From Rhizoctonia solani (lineage: Eukaryota > Basidiomycota > Agaricomycetes > Cantharellales > Ceratobasidiaceae): a stretch of 64,000 nt of DNA. Made by a program: the position numbers and the translations under genes. Where the stretch lies: contig NC_057373.1 of NCBI RefSeq assembly GCF_016906535.1, forward strand, positions 1,922,001-1,986,000, given 5' to 3'. How positions within the stretch are numbered: the first letter of the stretch is position 1; each line of letters starts with the position of its first letter. This document shows, piece after piece, positions 17,046 through 29,487 of the stretch. The notes below the pieces were generated by a model. That model was not told the origin of the DNA. It searched no databases and was given only the letters and a program-made list of their open reading frames with translations.

Positions 17046-17137
17046 GGCCCGCCATGTCAAGCGCCAAGGGCACGTGCCGGCTCCGCCGGCCCGACTGGCC
17101 GGGCAAACTCACACTAGAGTGCGCTTGATGGCGGGCC
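17046..17137. promoter_or_regulatory. Large inverted repeat around a CACGTG palindrome, upstream of the oxidoreductase
   Basis: Left arm GGCCCGCCATGTCAAGCGC (17046-17064) matches the reverse complement of the right arm GCGCTTGATGGCGGGCC (17121-17137), with a two-base insertion in the left arm. The spacer contains the 10-bp palindrome GGCACGTGCC (17069-17078) and GCCGGC/CCGGC strings. A TATA-like CATAAATAT follows directly (about 17137-17145), roughly 80 bp before the ATG at 17223. The arrangement looks like a promoter operator for a dimeric factor; which factor is unknown. Confidence 0.6.
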
Positions 17138-17222
17138 ATAAATATGCGCCGAGATTAAAGCCAACAAACTAGCAACCACGTTCTACCACACACGTTCATC
17201 GCAGCACCTTTTCATCTATATC

Positions 17223-19050
17223 ATGGCTGAGCAAAAGAAATTGGACGTTCTTATGTGTAAGTGGTCGTCGTTTGCAGTGTTCTTCAGTCCAATTGAGCAT
17301 ATGCGCAATCAACAGGCGGTACTGTGAGTACATCACCCTATACAATCGCTTCCGGATTCTCATTCTATCACTATCACAGGGAGAGTACACTACGGGATGG
17401 ACGGGCTCCGGAGCATCCAAATCCGACAAGAAAGTTGGAGTCGTTGGGCTCACGCTCTTCGATCTTCGCCGATTGGGCAAGGTAGGGGCGCATATTAGCA
17501 TAGGGTATCACTTATTTCAATAAATTTGGGCTCAGGTCGATAAACTTGGCATGGTTGGAGTCTCTGGAGGTAAATTCCCGGCCATTCGCCAACATCTGGA
17601 CGAGAAGATCGGTCAAGTTTACAAGGATCTAGATTTGACGTGAGTGTTCGCCTCTACGCGGCCAGCCTCCTGACTAACATTGTATGCAACTTAGGTTTAC
17701 ATCCTATCCCGAAGAAAACAAGACTGACCCAGAGGCTTGTACGTTCCGTCGTTTGATTCCCAATATTCGGTGATTTACCGAGATCTCAACAGACAAGGCC
17801 GCGATCGACGCTCTCGAGCCTGGTGCTGCGGTCATCATATTCACTCCCGACAGTGAGCAAGCTTTTTGCTTTGATATTCATCTTTCGATTCAAATATTTG
17901 CATAGGTACCCACTATCCTATCGCCAAGTACGCTATCGAACGCAAGCTTCACGTATTGGTCACCAAGCCCGCGACACAACTACTCACTCATCACAATGAA
18001 CTGATCACCCTCGCAGAAAAGAACGGTGTTATATGCTGGGTCGAGCACCACAAGCGCTATGATCCTGCGTATTCCGATGCGCGCGGTAGGTTTTGTGAGA
18101 TGTGGAAGCATAGTCATGAAACTCATTCCCTACAAAGGTCGCGCCGCCGCTCTCGGCGAATTCAACTTCTTCAGCGCGTGGATGTCTCAACCCAAGTCAC
18201 AATTGGAGACCTTCCGTGCATGGGCAGGAAAGGATTCTGATATTAGGTTCGCGCCTTGACGCCACCTCCGCACCAAAGTTAGACTTATGCCCATATTTCA
18301 GCTATTATCTGTCCTCTCATCATATCGATATCTGCGCGTGGATGTTACAAGACAAAGCATACCCTACTCGCGTTGTTGCATCGGCTGCAACCGGTATCGC
18401 AACTTCGGAGCCTTACAACTGTGTCCCCCAAACGGAAGACACTATCACCCTTTTGGTAGACTGGCAATCGTACAGTTCCCCCAAGGTCAGTTGGATCTGA
18501 CACATGATCCGAATGGGTATCTGAACCCAAGCTCGTAAATCATATTCTAGCACAAGGGAACTGGTGTCTATACCGCCTCGTGGACCGCGCCATTGGGAGC
18601 AGGTATTCACTCGGCACAACATTTCCACTATATGGCGGAGAAGGGAGACATTCACGTCGACCAAGCGCATCGCGGCTACGACGTCACTGTTGACGGTGCT
18701 GGAATTACTTGGTATAATCCTTTCTATATGAAGGTTAGTGGCCTTTGCTCGATGACTGACCGCTCCTGCTCATTTGTACAAATTTGGTAATATTCTAGTA
18801 CACACCTTCCGAAACCGGTCACTTTGACGGCCAGCGGGGTTACGGCTATATCTCTATCGAGAAATTTATCGATGGTGCACGTCTCGTAAACTCTGGTGGC
18901 GCCAAACCTGAGGACTTTGACAAACAAGGCTTCCCTACGATCCGTAACACTGTCCTCACGACCGCGATCCTCAACGCCGGGCGCATTAGTCTGGATGAGA
19001 AGCGAGCAGTCTTCATCGAGAAGAAAGGCGATGAGTGGACCCTCGTCTAG
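17223..19050 (+). CDS. Gfo/Idh/MocA-family NAD(P)-dependent oxidoreductase
   Basis: Starts [11 protein letters not shown]. After tiny early exons it reads GEYTTGWTG and [18 protein letters not shown], a Rossmann-type N-terminus. It continues [37 protein letters not shown], the region where family members carry the EKP/TKP lysine motif. Then come [27 protein letters not shown] (H-x-x-x-D-like catalytic area), [19 protein letters not shown] and a C-terminal [20 protein letters not shown] ending at 19050. The family oxidises or reduces sugars and related polyols; the substrate is not predictable here. Many short introns, two of them in the first 300 bp. Its promoter carries an unusual inverted repeat. 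Confidence 0.88.
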
Positions 19051-20607
19051 GAGTAATGGTGCGTTGAAAACCACCATGTGCAGCAGGAGCATTCGTTCGC
19101 GCATGTAAACTATCTATTTGTTCTTGGTTGCCAGTGAATACAAAAGAGTGTAGTCAAGTAGCTTCGGCGCCTAGCGGAGTTAACCCTGGTAAACAGTCTG
19201 CCATAGCTATTAGGGGTCATAAGAGAAATTACGAGCAGTCGTGCCATCATCCTGCATGCGTCTGTTATGCCTAAGCTTTCATCAGAGCTATTGCGATCAC
19301 GGCCGGACCGAGATTATTGCGACTAACTGTGTGAAGGGCGCCTCCAATTTTTGAAACCACTCCTCCTTATTGGCGCGTTGGGGCGTGAAAATAGTCGGGA
19401 TTATAATCTAAAGATTCGGGTACTCAAAGGTACGTGTGACTGAGTTGATTCGTGAGATTGGGCCCCGTAGGTGGATCCGATACTACTCGCTTGGTCGATC
19501 CCCCCCGAAATTACGAAAGTGATTACTACTCAGCGGTGAGCCCGAAAATTCAAGTAGGGGATGGAGGGGGATGATGCTTCAACCGAGGGATTTCGCGGAA
19601 CTATGGCCCCGGAAAGCAGGGGCGAGGCATGTTGGGAATATTGAGTCTATGATTCCATCATGAGGTAGGGAGTTTGGTTCTCTTGGGGGGAAAGAGTCTG
19701 TATAGCGTAAACATCTGTTCTATTCCATCATCTAACAGCCCTAGAATCCTGGAATGTAAAGATAAATTGATAGAAGCTGTATATACCTTGCTGCGTGCAT
19801 ATAGTCATGTGTCGCTGTGGGTGTTCCTTATCGGTGGCTGAGCTTACATACATGACCGCTTGATTAGACTCTCACAGTTCGGAGCCTTTCTCAAGCCGAG
19901 GTACCTTGCTGTCATTTCGTTTGATCACACGATGGTTTGCATTGCATCTAAACCGTCCATTAGACAACCTGGATATGACACACAAGGAAGGATGTATAGT
20001 TTGACAACTGATAGGAACAGAGGTGGTAGCAAACCCTCGCAAGCAACGGACTATTACAGTGCAACCAACGCAAAAAAAAAGGTGCGTTTAAATAAAGAAT
20101 AACAATGCGAAAGGTCGACACCGCCGCAAGGAGTTCGAATAGCTAACGTAGAAGGGATGTGGTGAACGGAAGTGATGATGTGAGCACAGTGGGATCGAAA
20201 ACAAAGTACGACAGGATGGTAATTGCACGAGTGAAGGAAAGATGAAAGGACTGTCCAAATTCAGCGACCGATAACAGAGGACCGATGCGAAAATAGCTGC
20301 ACAATCATATACCACCCTGCCACCCAGCTCAGTCCGCGAGCAGTATGGGTCCGTGTAGTATAGAAGACGGAGCAACCTTGTTGGGTTCAGAAGATCAATG
20401 AGACAATGGAAAGTGAGATGCATGCTGGTGTAAAAGTTGCAGAGTAGAAAAACCGGTTGTCAAATCGTGCGTGTATGATAGTACAGTGTGGCAAGTTGAG
20501 CACGGAGAGCGATGATAAAATTGAGATAGTAACACATGACCGGAACGAAAAGAGTCGACAAGGCGGGACGAAGTAAATGTACGTTGAGCGCGGGGGAAAC
20601 GTGTCGT
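19051..20607. other. Intergenic between convergent oxidoreductase and cyclin genes
   Basis: 1.56 kb of 3' flanking sequence for both genes. From about 20100 to 20600 the cyclin-sense strand is pyrimidine-rich, compatible with a long 3' UTR. No coding exon or RNA gene is recognised. Confidence 0.4.
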
Positions 20608-22203
20608 TTATCCTCTTGACGCGTTCAAATCTGAAAGCGCTGATCGTTGCTGCCCGTAAAGGATACTAAACTGCCCAGGGGCAGCAAAGTGCATCGAAGT
20701 ATCCTGATCGTACGACTTGAAGACGTTGACATGTTGTGCGGTCATACCCGAAGGGATGTTCTCCTTGTCCTGAGCGTTTGGCGCGTTGACTGGGTGCAGC
20801 GGGAACATTGGGGTGTGAGGCGTAATGGGCATCTCATCATCGGTCTCCGAGCAGCTGCTCGGAGTGCTGATATCCGAAGTGTTACTGCACACAGACATCG
20901 GCCGGTTGGAGAGGGGTTGGCGAAGGGGAGTGACAGGAGCAAGAACGGGGATGGGGGTAAAGTCAAAGCGACCGCCGTTGAGGTAGAATCTGACAGTCTT
21001 GGCCGATGCATTGGAAAAGTAGGACGGATTGTACTTGTCCACAAGAACCGGGGAGATCTCTTGTATCCGGGTCGAGTAGAGCTCGTCCAACACACGAACC
21101 GCCTCGAGGATCTCGGGGGTCATCTCGTGAGCCTATGCCATGTTAGCGGTCGGAACAGTACAGAAAAGAGGGAAAAGGACTCACTCGTCGAGCCTTGCCG
21201 AGTACGTGACGCCCCAAAAGCAATGAGGCGTTGGCTAGCACCGAAGGGGGGAAATCAACAAACTCGCGGTAGAACAGTGTGGTCTCCATGATGAAGCGGG
21301 CAACGTGCTGTGTCTCGGTGTCCTCGAAACACACGCTCGTGCATGCAATACGGAGCCATGCTTCAGCGGTCGGGTGACCGACGGTCCATTGGATGGTCGC
21401 CAGCACATGTCCTTCCATTTGGATAAACGCGGACTCGTCATAAGTGCCTCGGCACATCTGGTGCAAATCCTGAACAGTGGGGACCCGGTCCTTTGCGTCC
21501 TCGAATTTGGCAGCAATCCAGAGCGCAGAGCAGCCGACAAGCTGGTAGTGCTTCTTGTAGACAACTCGCCTAGAAACATATCGGTCGACGATGTTCATAG
21601 CGAGATAGAGCGTCTCTGGTCGAAGGCGAAATTGGACATGGACTTCGATAAGAAAGTCAACCAGGCAAGGTCGCATTTCCCATTGAAGTTCAGGCTGCAT
21701 ATCCATAGCTGCGGCCGAGGACATGGTGCGTTTCTAAAATTCATCTTAGCCAAGATGTTGATACGGTTAGGGATATAACGAACCTCCATATCGAGCATAT
21801 ATTCCATAACCTCTTCGCGGTACTCCTCCTCCAATAGTTTCTTGATGTCTCTGGACAACGCGTTGAGCTGGATGGTTCGCTGGCGTTTGAGAACATCGAC
21901 AGATGAAGTAGGGGAGAGGGCACGACGTTGGGTTGTTTGTGTCGAGGAAGAGGGTCGATTTTTCCCAATACCGTTCGGAGATCCATGGGAGCTAGCCATA
22001 GACGGGCGCTTGGCCTTGGAATAGTGGGGGTTTCGAGAGGGCCTGTTGGAGATGGTGGAAGTGGCCTTCATATTGAATGAGTCGAGCGGCTGTGTTGCAG
22101 ATTTTACAATAGGATGAGCATGATTAGCGCCAGGGCGAGCGTCCGGGCAAGTGAGCGAGGGCGCAGACGAAGCGGTGGTAAGGGGTGGGAAAACAGTCAG
22201 CAT
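20608..22203 (-). CDS. G1/S-specific cyclin (Cln1-like)
   Basis: Regulatory subunit of the cell-cycle CDK. The N-terminal ~110 residues are Ser/Pro/Thr-rich and disordered. A 50-nt intron (about 21734-21785) then joins EYMLDME to KRTMSSAAAMDMQ. The cyclin box is strongly conserved: MRPCLVDFLIEVHVQFRLRP, ETLYLAMNIVDRYVSRR, YQLVGCSALWIAAKFEDAKD, VPTVQDLHQMC. A second cyclin fold contains AEAWLRIACTSVC. After an intron near 21130-21180, a Pro/Ser/Thr-rich tail with many SP/TP sites ends in LSDLNASRG at 20608. The block VDRYVSRRVVYKKHYQLVG fits the fungal Cln1 group rather than mitotic B-type cyclins. That subgroup call is from memory of the family, not an alignment. Confidence 0.88.
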
Positions 22204-25200
22204 GGTGATCGTTAATTATTATGTGCTTGTAAGTAAGGACTGAATATTAGGGAGTGGAAGGGTAGCGAAAGCAAGTGTTGATACAGGGATTAAACAGAAC
22301 AAAGTGACAGACAAAACGAAAGAAAGGCCGAGTGGTAGGCAAGAGATGGGGGTGCACATGCACCCCATCATATTCTTATACGGCTTTGGATAGGGGTAGG
22401 AGGATAGGAGGCAAGGGTGGAGGGGAAATGCAAATGCACGTGGATGGATGGAGAAATAAATTTGTGCCGAAGAAAGTGGGGGGAGGGGGGGGGAGAAGAA
22501 AAAAAGGCGGGGAAAGGAAGGAAAAGACTCACCAGTAAATGTAATCTGTGGGTGTTACTGCGGTATATATGTGGATGGGCAATTATCTAAGAGCAGCAGT
22601 CAAGCGGTCCGAGATAATTGTGGGATATGGGTGTGCTGTTGTGGGTTTAATATAGAGGAAGAGAAGTAAAGAGTGAAGTCAGTGCCTGCGCCGAAGAGAC
22701 TGGTCGGATGGGCGGATGGGTGATGTCGAGAGGAAGAGAAGGAGGGTGGGGCAACGATGCTCGTATCCGAGCAACGGCTATGGATGTATGCAGAGGGCGA
22801 CTAGCAGGGGCAACACAACGTTGCCTGTGCTAGGCCAAGCGACTATAGGGAGGAGAGATTGCTTGCCCCAGCCTCGACCCAGGCTTTTCAAAACCACAGA
22901 CCCAGCAGGCTGGAATACACGCAGACACTGCCAGCTCAGGGCTCAATGTGAAGGGTGTGACCACCAAGTCACTATGACGTTGGTGTGTCACGTGCCTGCC
23001 ACCTTTCTCTTCATTGGACCGCATTTTTGCCATCCCCTCTCGGACGCAGCAGCTACCGGAGAAGGATGGTCGATCGGACGGAGAAACAGCACGCGATGAA
23101 AGCGTGCGAAAAAACAAAAACAAGAATGGAAATAAGTGTGTGTGTAGTGGAAAAGCACCTACCTCGATCACACGAATGGGAATGGAGCAGGAGTAGGATT
23201 GAGGGTGATTTCGAGGCAGAGGAGTCCGATCTAGAAATATAACGATGCGAGGCGCATTGTTCGTGAGCACTCGGTCTTTCGATCACACCAACAAGTGAAT
23301 ATGATGGTCCAAGACTCGACACAGACCCATCCAATCGCCACCATTCCATCTTGTGCACATCCGAATAATAACGGAGCGGAGATAACTCACGATTAGAACA
23401 AGCAGCGCGCAACACAACACAAATGAATGAGTGCGTTGGCGATTGTGTGGCAAATTTTTGTCTAACAACAAGGCTGTTTGAGCGCCGGTAACGAGCAAGC
23501 GATGTATGGATACTCACAGGCGAGTCTGAAATTGAACGCAGTAACGACGCGAAATTGCCAAACTTGTAGAGACTATGCCGAGGGGACAGGAAAAGGTAAT
23601 AGTAATGAGTGACTAGTAAGTTGGATAGGGAAGACAGCAGAGTATTGGAGAGGAGAGATGAAGCGAAAAGGAAAGAAAAGAAAAGGAAGAGGACTAGTTA
23701 TAAGAGAGGATATAAAATGGCGGGGTATGAATGAATGTAGGGGTTTGGAGCGGCACGTGTAGTGCAGACAGGGATAAGAGGGGAACCAGTCGAAAGCCGG
23801 ATGACGATGCTCGACTCGGAGGCCTGCTGACGAATCTGGTAGATCGTCGTTGAGCGCGGGCGACTGGTGGATACGTTGGCGACGGAGACGGTCAAGTAAA
23901 CGTCGCAACGGTGTGGAGGGCAGTAGTGGAGGGAAAGCAAGGGCCTGAGCCGTGCAGAAAGGAATTCACCTCGGCTGTAGGGAGTATCCTGAATACCCCG
24001 GCTTCGTTCCAGGAGCGGTGTGTCAGGTACACGAGTGGTCGCCCTCGAGGATACGCTTTTACGCCCACACAATTATTATAAATTGCTTCCGGTCCTCTCT
24101 CTCAACCTCCACCAGCTCAAGCACACCTCTGTTCTTAACTTCCATCCTACAGCCACCATTCCTCCCCGAGTCACTTCTCCCCTAGCTTGTCCAGATCTAA
24201 GCATCCTATCTCGTGGGCGTATTCGCTCCTCTATATTCGGCAGTCCAGGCTAGGGCCATTACCATTCACTCATTTGATGTCGCACCTATGGCGTCTATCT
24301 GCGCTATCTTCCTATTCCATCAACAGCTTTGTTATGCAAGAAGCGCTCGCTAGGGACGCTGAAGTCTGTGATGAAGCATGTGACGAACCGCAGGGAGGGT
24401 ACAACGAGGGTGCATATGGGTCGAAACCCTGGATCCCTCCCTAGCTCATCGCTCATTCTCCCATACACTGCACCCTCGTAAGTATTGATTAAGATGGATA
24501 ACCTCTCTCCTAGGAAAGAACCACGGCCAAGTTGACCGACCAATTCGTCAAGTCAGTCGCTAATCACCGGGCGTTCGCTGGCTCCCTACATCTGCCCCCC
24601 GCCCTAGATGACCCGAGTCAACGATCGCTCGGCCACTGTGAAGGACCTGGCGACTCTCACAGAATCACAATCGATGGTCTTGATTCTATGCGGCAATGGC
24701 TTCTCTCTGCCATCCGCGCGCTTTCGTAACACACAGGGTTCTCACTATATAAATTTTCAGCATAAATGCTCTAAAGTTTTGCGCTATCCCAACAGCCAAT
24801 GGTACCCGGTCTCCCCCATTGCTCCCCGCACTCGCAGGCCTCCCACCTAACCCTCCGTGAAATAGACGCCGGCAACCGACCAATCCGGCAGTCCAAGTCG
24901 TGCTTCCCGCTACCCGAAGCGGCAATCAAACAAACCTTGCCAGCCATAAATTTAAATTTAATCTGGTTGGAAATCGACAGCTGGACATAACTTTTCTATT
25001 CGTGCTTTGCCTTTTGGAAGAACAGAAGGTTGGCCTCAGAGCGCATCATAGCCAAGCGTTAGCACACGGGTAACTACATGCGTTCTATCGTGATTTTTCG
25101 GCGTTTAGTGTACGAGTTTGCGCTTGGCTCTCTAATTCCATATATTTATTGCAATGCGAATTTAGGAGGTCTAGCCTCAATCACCGGATCCTACGCGTGC

Positions 25201-25842
25201 GCCCCTCCGTTCGACCAATTCCTTAAAGCATGATATTCGATTTTGTTTTATTCAAGAGACCAACCGACCCTTTCACCAAAGGGGGCCCTATAGCCGCTAG
25301 AAAACGCTAGACAGGGGGTTCCTAATGTGTGGCCCATTCGCTGTCTGATGGTGACCGTGGCGCGGTTGCACTTCACATTTGTCTTTGCTCGGGTCACCCG
25401 AGGTAGTGCTATACATCGCGCTGCCATCATCCCCATCGCGTAGCTAGTATTTCAGCCACCATACGCAAGACCATTCACCGTGGTCTAGGCATATAAATCA
25501 GCCTCTTCCCGCTCACCTTTCGACTCGTAGTCACTTTGACATCCTGTGGGAAAAAGTGACAGCATGTGATATGAATATGATGAGAAGGAGCGCACGATCG
25601 AGTGAGGCACACGATGCAATGTGCTAAATTTAATACCACATTTGGTTGAATATCAATCCATATATGTATGCTATTAGAGAACATCACTTGAGAACTACAA
25701 CGGAAAGCGAAACTAGAGTTCAACTCGTATCCTACCTAAACAGAAAGGAAGCACTACAAAAAAGACACAGGAAACAGGGCAGCCAAAGAGGTATTGAAGT
25801 TAAGGGTGGCCAAATGGATGAACCCGATGAGCGTCATGCACG
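22204..25842. other. 3.6 kb gene-free region upstream of the cyclin
   Basis: No exon with recognisable homology on either strand. From about 22300 to 23900 the plus strand is purine-rich, so the cyclin-sense strand is pyrimidine-rich, as expected for a long leader or promoter. It holds the hairpin at 22345-22369 and a CACGTG at 22989-22994. Between 24000 and 25840 only short, unconvincing ORFs occur. Part of this region also lies downstream of the 4E-T-like gene's stop at 25843. Confidence 0.45.
22345..22369. repeat. Near-perfect hairpin palindrome upstream of the cyclin start
   Basis: Arms GATGGGGGTGCA and TGCACCCCATC pair over 11 bp with one bulged G and a two-base CA loop. It lies about 142 bp upstream of the cyclin ATG, in likely leader or proximal promoter. 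Confidence 0.6.
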
Positions 25843-28800
25843 TCATGCACCCATCCCCGCGTTGCCTTGGTTTGCAAGGAACATAGCCATGATGTCACTC
25901 GCGTTCGTCGTTTGATTTGGCTGAACCACGAAGTCGTTGTGCATATGACCCGGATATTGTGCACCCATACCTCCATGCAAACCAGAACCACTACGCGGGC
26001 CCATTTGTGACGGATTCTGTTGCATGGGGTACCCACCAACTCCGGGAATACCATTACGAGGCATTTGTCGTTGAGGTTGCTGTTGATGGAGAAGACCAAA
26101 GTCGAGCGGAAGACCACCAATTCCGGACAAAGACTGCCCCGATTGGTGATGAATGGTCTGACCTTGTTGTATGCGCTGTCGCTCATCGAACCGCGGCTGG
26201 TTAGGTGGTCCGCCTGCTCCTAGCATATTTCCTAAGTTCCCCATCGCACCCAAGCGGTTCCCGTATTGTTGTTGTTGTGGCCCGTTAGAATTTCCTCCTG
26301 CACCAACAGGACCTCCGGTAAGAGCATTAGGCATTCCGCCAAGATACTGGGGTAGATCGGGTGCACGTTGCATGGGATTAGGGTTGTGGCCGCCAATAGG
26401 CGATGGCCCGTTGCGGAAACCTCCGGTCGGCGTACGATTTCCACCCATATTGTACACTCCTGGTTGTTGTTGTTGTTGTTGTCTGTGCAATGCATCAAAC
26501 GATTGCTGTGGTCGATGTTGTTGCATTGTTCCCCGACCCATACCAGCAGCCGCCGGATTGACCTGGAAGTCTTCATCGAATGCGACAGAACCGTTACGAG
26601 GGCGGAGACCAGGAACGAGGTTGTCGCTCACAAAGCGGCCATCGATGTCAAGGTTAAGGCTAGGATTGAGCAATCCTGAATTCATTGCTTGGGGGTGACT
26701 GGAGGGTCCGGCGTGCCCCAGGCTATGGATTCCTGCTGCGTTGTTGGACATTGAGCCAGCATTTAAACTCGACAGGAGCTGCTGCTGCTGTTGATGAATA
26801 GAAAGCTGCGCACGTTGGTGCTGGACGACCGTAGGTTGAGCGTGCTGTAGGTTTATAATGTTCTGTGGTGGAACTCCAGAGTACTGCGGCTGTGATGGCA
26901 TACTGGGGTTCCTCTGTGCAAATGCTCGGTCCTGAGTTTGAGGCGGTTGGACTTGCTGCCGGGCCTATGTGCAAATAAATCGGTGGGTTCTGGTGAGCGA
27001 TAGGCTACGAACTTACCTGTGATTCAGTTAGCCTTGCCAGCAACGTCTCCAATAGTTGCGAATCGTTTCCCCCTTGCATGAATTGTGGATGGGGCGGGGC
27101 GGGTACGGGTACGTTGCTGTTAAACTGAGGAGCAGATGGTTCGCGATGCTTGTCGCCAAAAAAGTTTGCGAATCGACTAGTGCTTCGAGTACCGACCACC
27201 GCACCATCCGCGGGAGTACCATCTTGGGTGAAACGGCGAGCTTGGATGGGAGAAAGACGAGAGTTGGACGCCGAGTCAGTACTAGATCCTCCTGACTGAG
27301 TCCACCCAGGCGTTGATAAAGTTGCTGCGGTTGTCGAAGGGGTCGTAGCTGCCGAAATAGGCCAATTGGATGAGCCGAGAGAGATCCCACCAATGCGCCC
27401 GTTGGTATCTGACACGTCTGGCACAGGTGGTGTGGACGCCAGATCAATATCCGTCACAGATTTGGTGAGGCCAGGAGGACCCGGTGGCGGTACTGTAACT
27501 GGTGCATCCGCCACCCCATTGGTTGGCTGGGTTTGCTCTGCCGTTGCCTTGGGCTCAGACTTTCCTGCGAGCTCGAGTGCTTTCCGCTCCGCTTCTTCTC
27601 GGCGCTGCCGCTCGGATTCTTGCATGAGTTTTTTAAACCTTTGGATTTCGTCCAGACCATCGTCTTCAGATTGGCCAAACGCAGTTTTCTTGGCCTTTTC
27701 CTCTATCAATTTCATGTGAGCGACAGCATCGTCAAGCCCTCCTAAGCCCTCATCGTCGGGAGAGTCCGCCTCTATTCCTTGTGCTGTTCGGTCCTTTTCT
27801 TTCTGCTCTCGTTTCCAGGCTTGAATATCATCTTCTCCCTTGGCCAGTCCAAGTATGCCACGACTCCCAGCTTCCGGAACATAATCACCCATCCAAGCGG
27901 GTTCTTCTTCTTGAAGTAGTTTATCACGATCGTTTTTGGTAGCAGCCCTTTCGTCTTTTGCTTTCCCCTCCACACGATCGTCACCTGCGGCGTTCCGTCT
28001 TCGACCTGCAGCACCCCGACGTTCCTCAGGAGATGTCCAATTATCCTTTTCACGCTTAGACCCACCTCCAGGTTCGCGCTCACCTAATTAGGTGAATTCG
28101 TCAGAAAGTCCAGCAGATTTTTTTTTTTTGTGAAATTATAAGTACCTTTACCTCGTGGGCGGCTACGACTGCGTTGTCTATCATCATCGCGAGCCTTTCG
28201 CCAATCATGAGCATCGTCTCCTCTTCCTCGACGCGTCTCCCGAGATGGCTCCTTAGCGTTGTCACGAGCTGGATCTCGTGACTTGGGATCCCGGCCATTT
28301 GTACTGGAGGCACCCGACACGATACGATGGAGATGTGGGGCTGCTTCTCGGTCACGACGTTCACGGTCGAATTGTTGGCTCAACTGGGAGAGACGCCATC
28401 ACAAACGTGAGTTCTCGTCCGGTGGGTAGAAATACAAACATCTTACGTTACGTAGGTTCTCGGTTTCACGTCGACCTTCGCGTTCACGCTCGCGCTCCCT
28501 TTCTTCTCGCCTAGCGTCGGACTCGAGACGCGAAGATGGATGGCGGAAACTTCCCATACTACCCATCGCAGATCCCGATGCCTGGGAAAAAGAAAGAGCA
28601 TTTTTGAATGTCGGGCGGCCAGAAGATGGCGCTTCTGATCAATAGTGAATAAGAGTTCAAGGCTAATGCTATACTCGAGCCTCACCGCGACTCCCTTCTC
28701 CGTCCTCGTTATCCCTCCTGAATCTGTAGAATTTAAATCGATTAGATCCTAGAACAAATACCACTTGATATGCCAACCTTGCGCGGTCTCGGGGCAACTG

Positions 28801-29224
28801 CCCAAGCGCCTCTGACGCAGGCTCCTTCTTAGTCGTCGCAATGGAAGCGTCACCCCATTCACTACGACGGATACCACGTAAGTTAATGTGATTATTTTAC
28901 GAATCTCAGTACTAGTTACCCGAACCAATCCTTGAAATGAGGCATGCCATTTGGGACGGTCACAAGGGGTGATTTGCTGAGGTACAAAAGTTGAGCACGC
29001 GTGTAGCGGACGAAGGGACGTGTAGAGTATTTTTTGTCCTGGTCGGTGGATTGCTCCAGTGGTTCATCAACCGAAGGCTGCACTGTATCAGATAGAGTAA
29101 GTAATTATATAGAATATCATCGAATATCGAGTTTGATACTTTGATCCAGGTTTGATTTAGCATTGTCGGCTGTACTTAGTGTTAGCTTCAGCGTGTATCG
29201 GATGCTCTTTGTTCTCTTACCCAT
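25843..29224 (-). CDS. Large eIF4E-binding protein, 4E-T/Eap1-like
   Basis: Near its N-terminus (28980-29010) it carries YTRAQLL, an exact match to the canonical eIF4E-binding motif Y-x4-L-hydrophobic, followed by YLSKSPLVTVPNGMPHFKDW. Next come long Arg/Glu/Asp-rich stretches (ERERERREGRR, RGRGDDAHDWRKARDDD), then EEEPAWMGDYVPEAG, a coiled-coil-like charged region, SRFANFFGDKHREPSAPQF, and a Gln/Pro/Gly/Asn-rich C-terminus with several polyQ tracts, ending at 25843. This layout (eIF4E motif first, then disordered, Q-rich) fits 4E-T or Eap1-type translational repressors of P-bodies. The start is tentative: ATG at 29224 with a 46-nt intron, or ATG at 29163; both reach the motif in frame through an acceptor ending TGCAG. 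Confidence 0.78.
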
Positions 29225-29487
29225 CGAATATGAAAGCGCGAGATTTGATTGTAAGCAACTGTGCGGTGGCGAGTTATCGTATTGTACGAGCAGAGTGGAA
29301 ACAAGTGTATGGATGGATGGGCAATTGTCCCTCGGCGCTTCCTCGTCACGTGAAGTGAGGTCGCATTCAAAGGTGACTACCATTTGCTCCCAGGCACTGC
29401 TCAGATTGTACGTTTTCATGACAACCCCCTGATCACGCAAACATAACATAATGTATACCCAATCTATATATCAGTCCTGAACTGTCA
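29225..29487. promoter_or_regulatory. Divergent promoter between the 4E-T-like and LYR genes, with CACGTG
   Basis: About 260 bp separate the two opposed starts. A CACGTG is at 29347-29352, about 120 bp from the 4E-T-like start and 140 bp from the LYR-motif start. Confidence 0.45.

Noticed and set aside
20647..21291. 214-codon plus-strand ORF opposite the cyclin
   Set aside because: Antisense shadow of the cyclin C-terminal exons.
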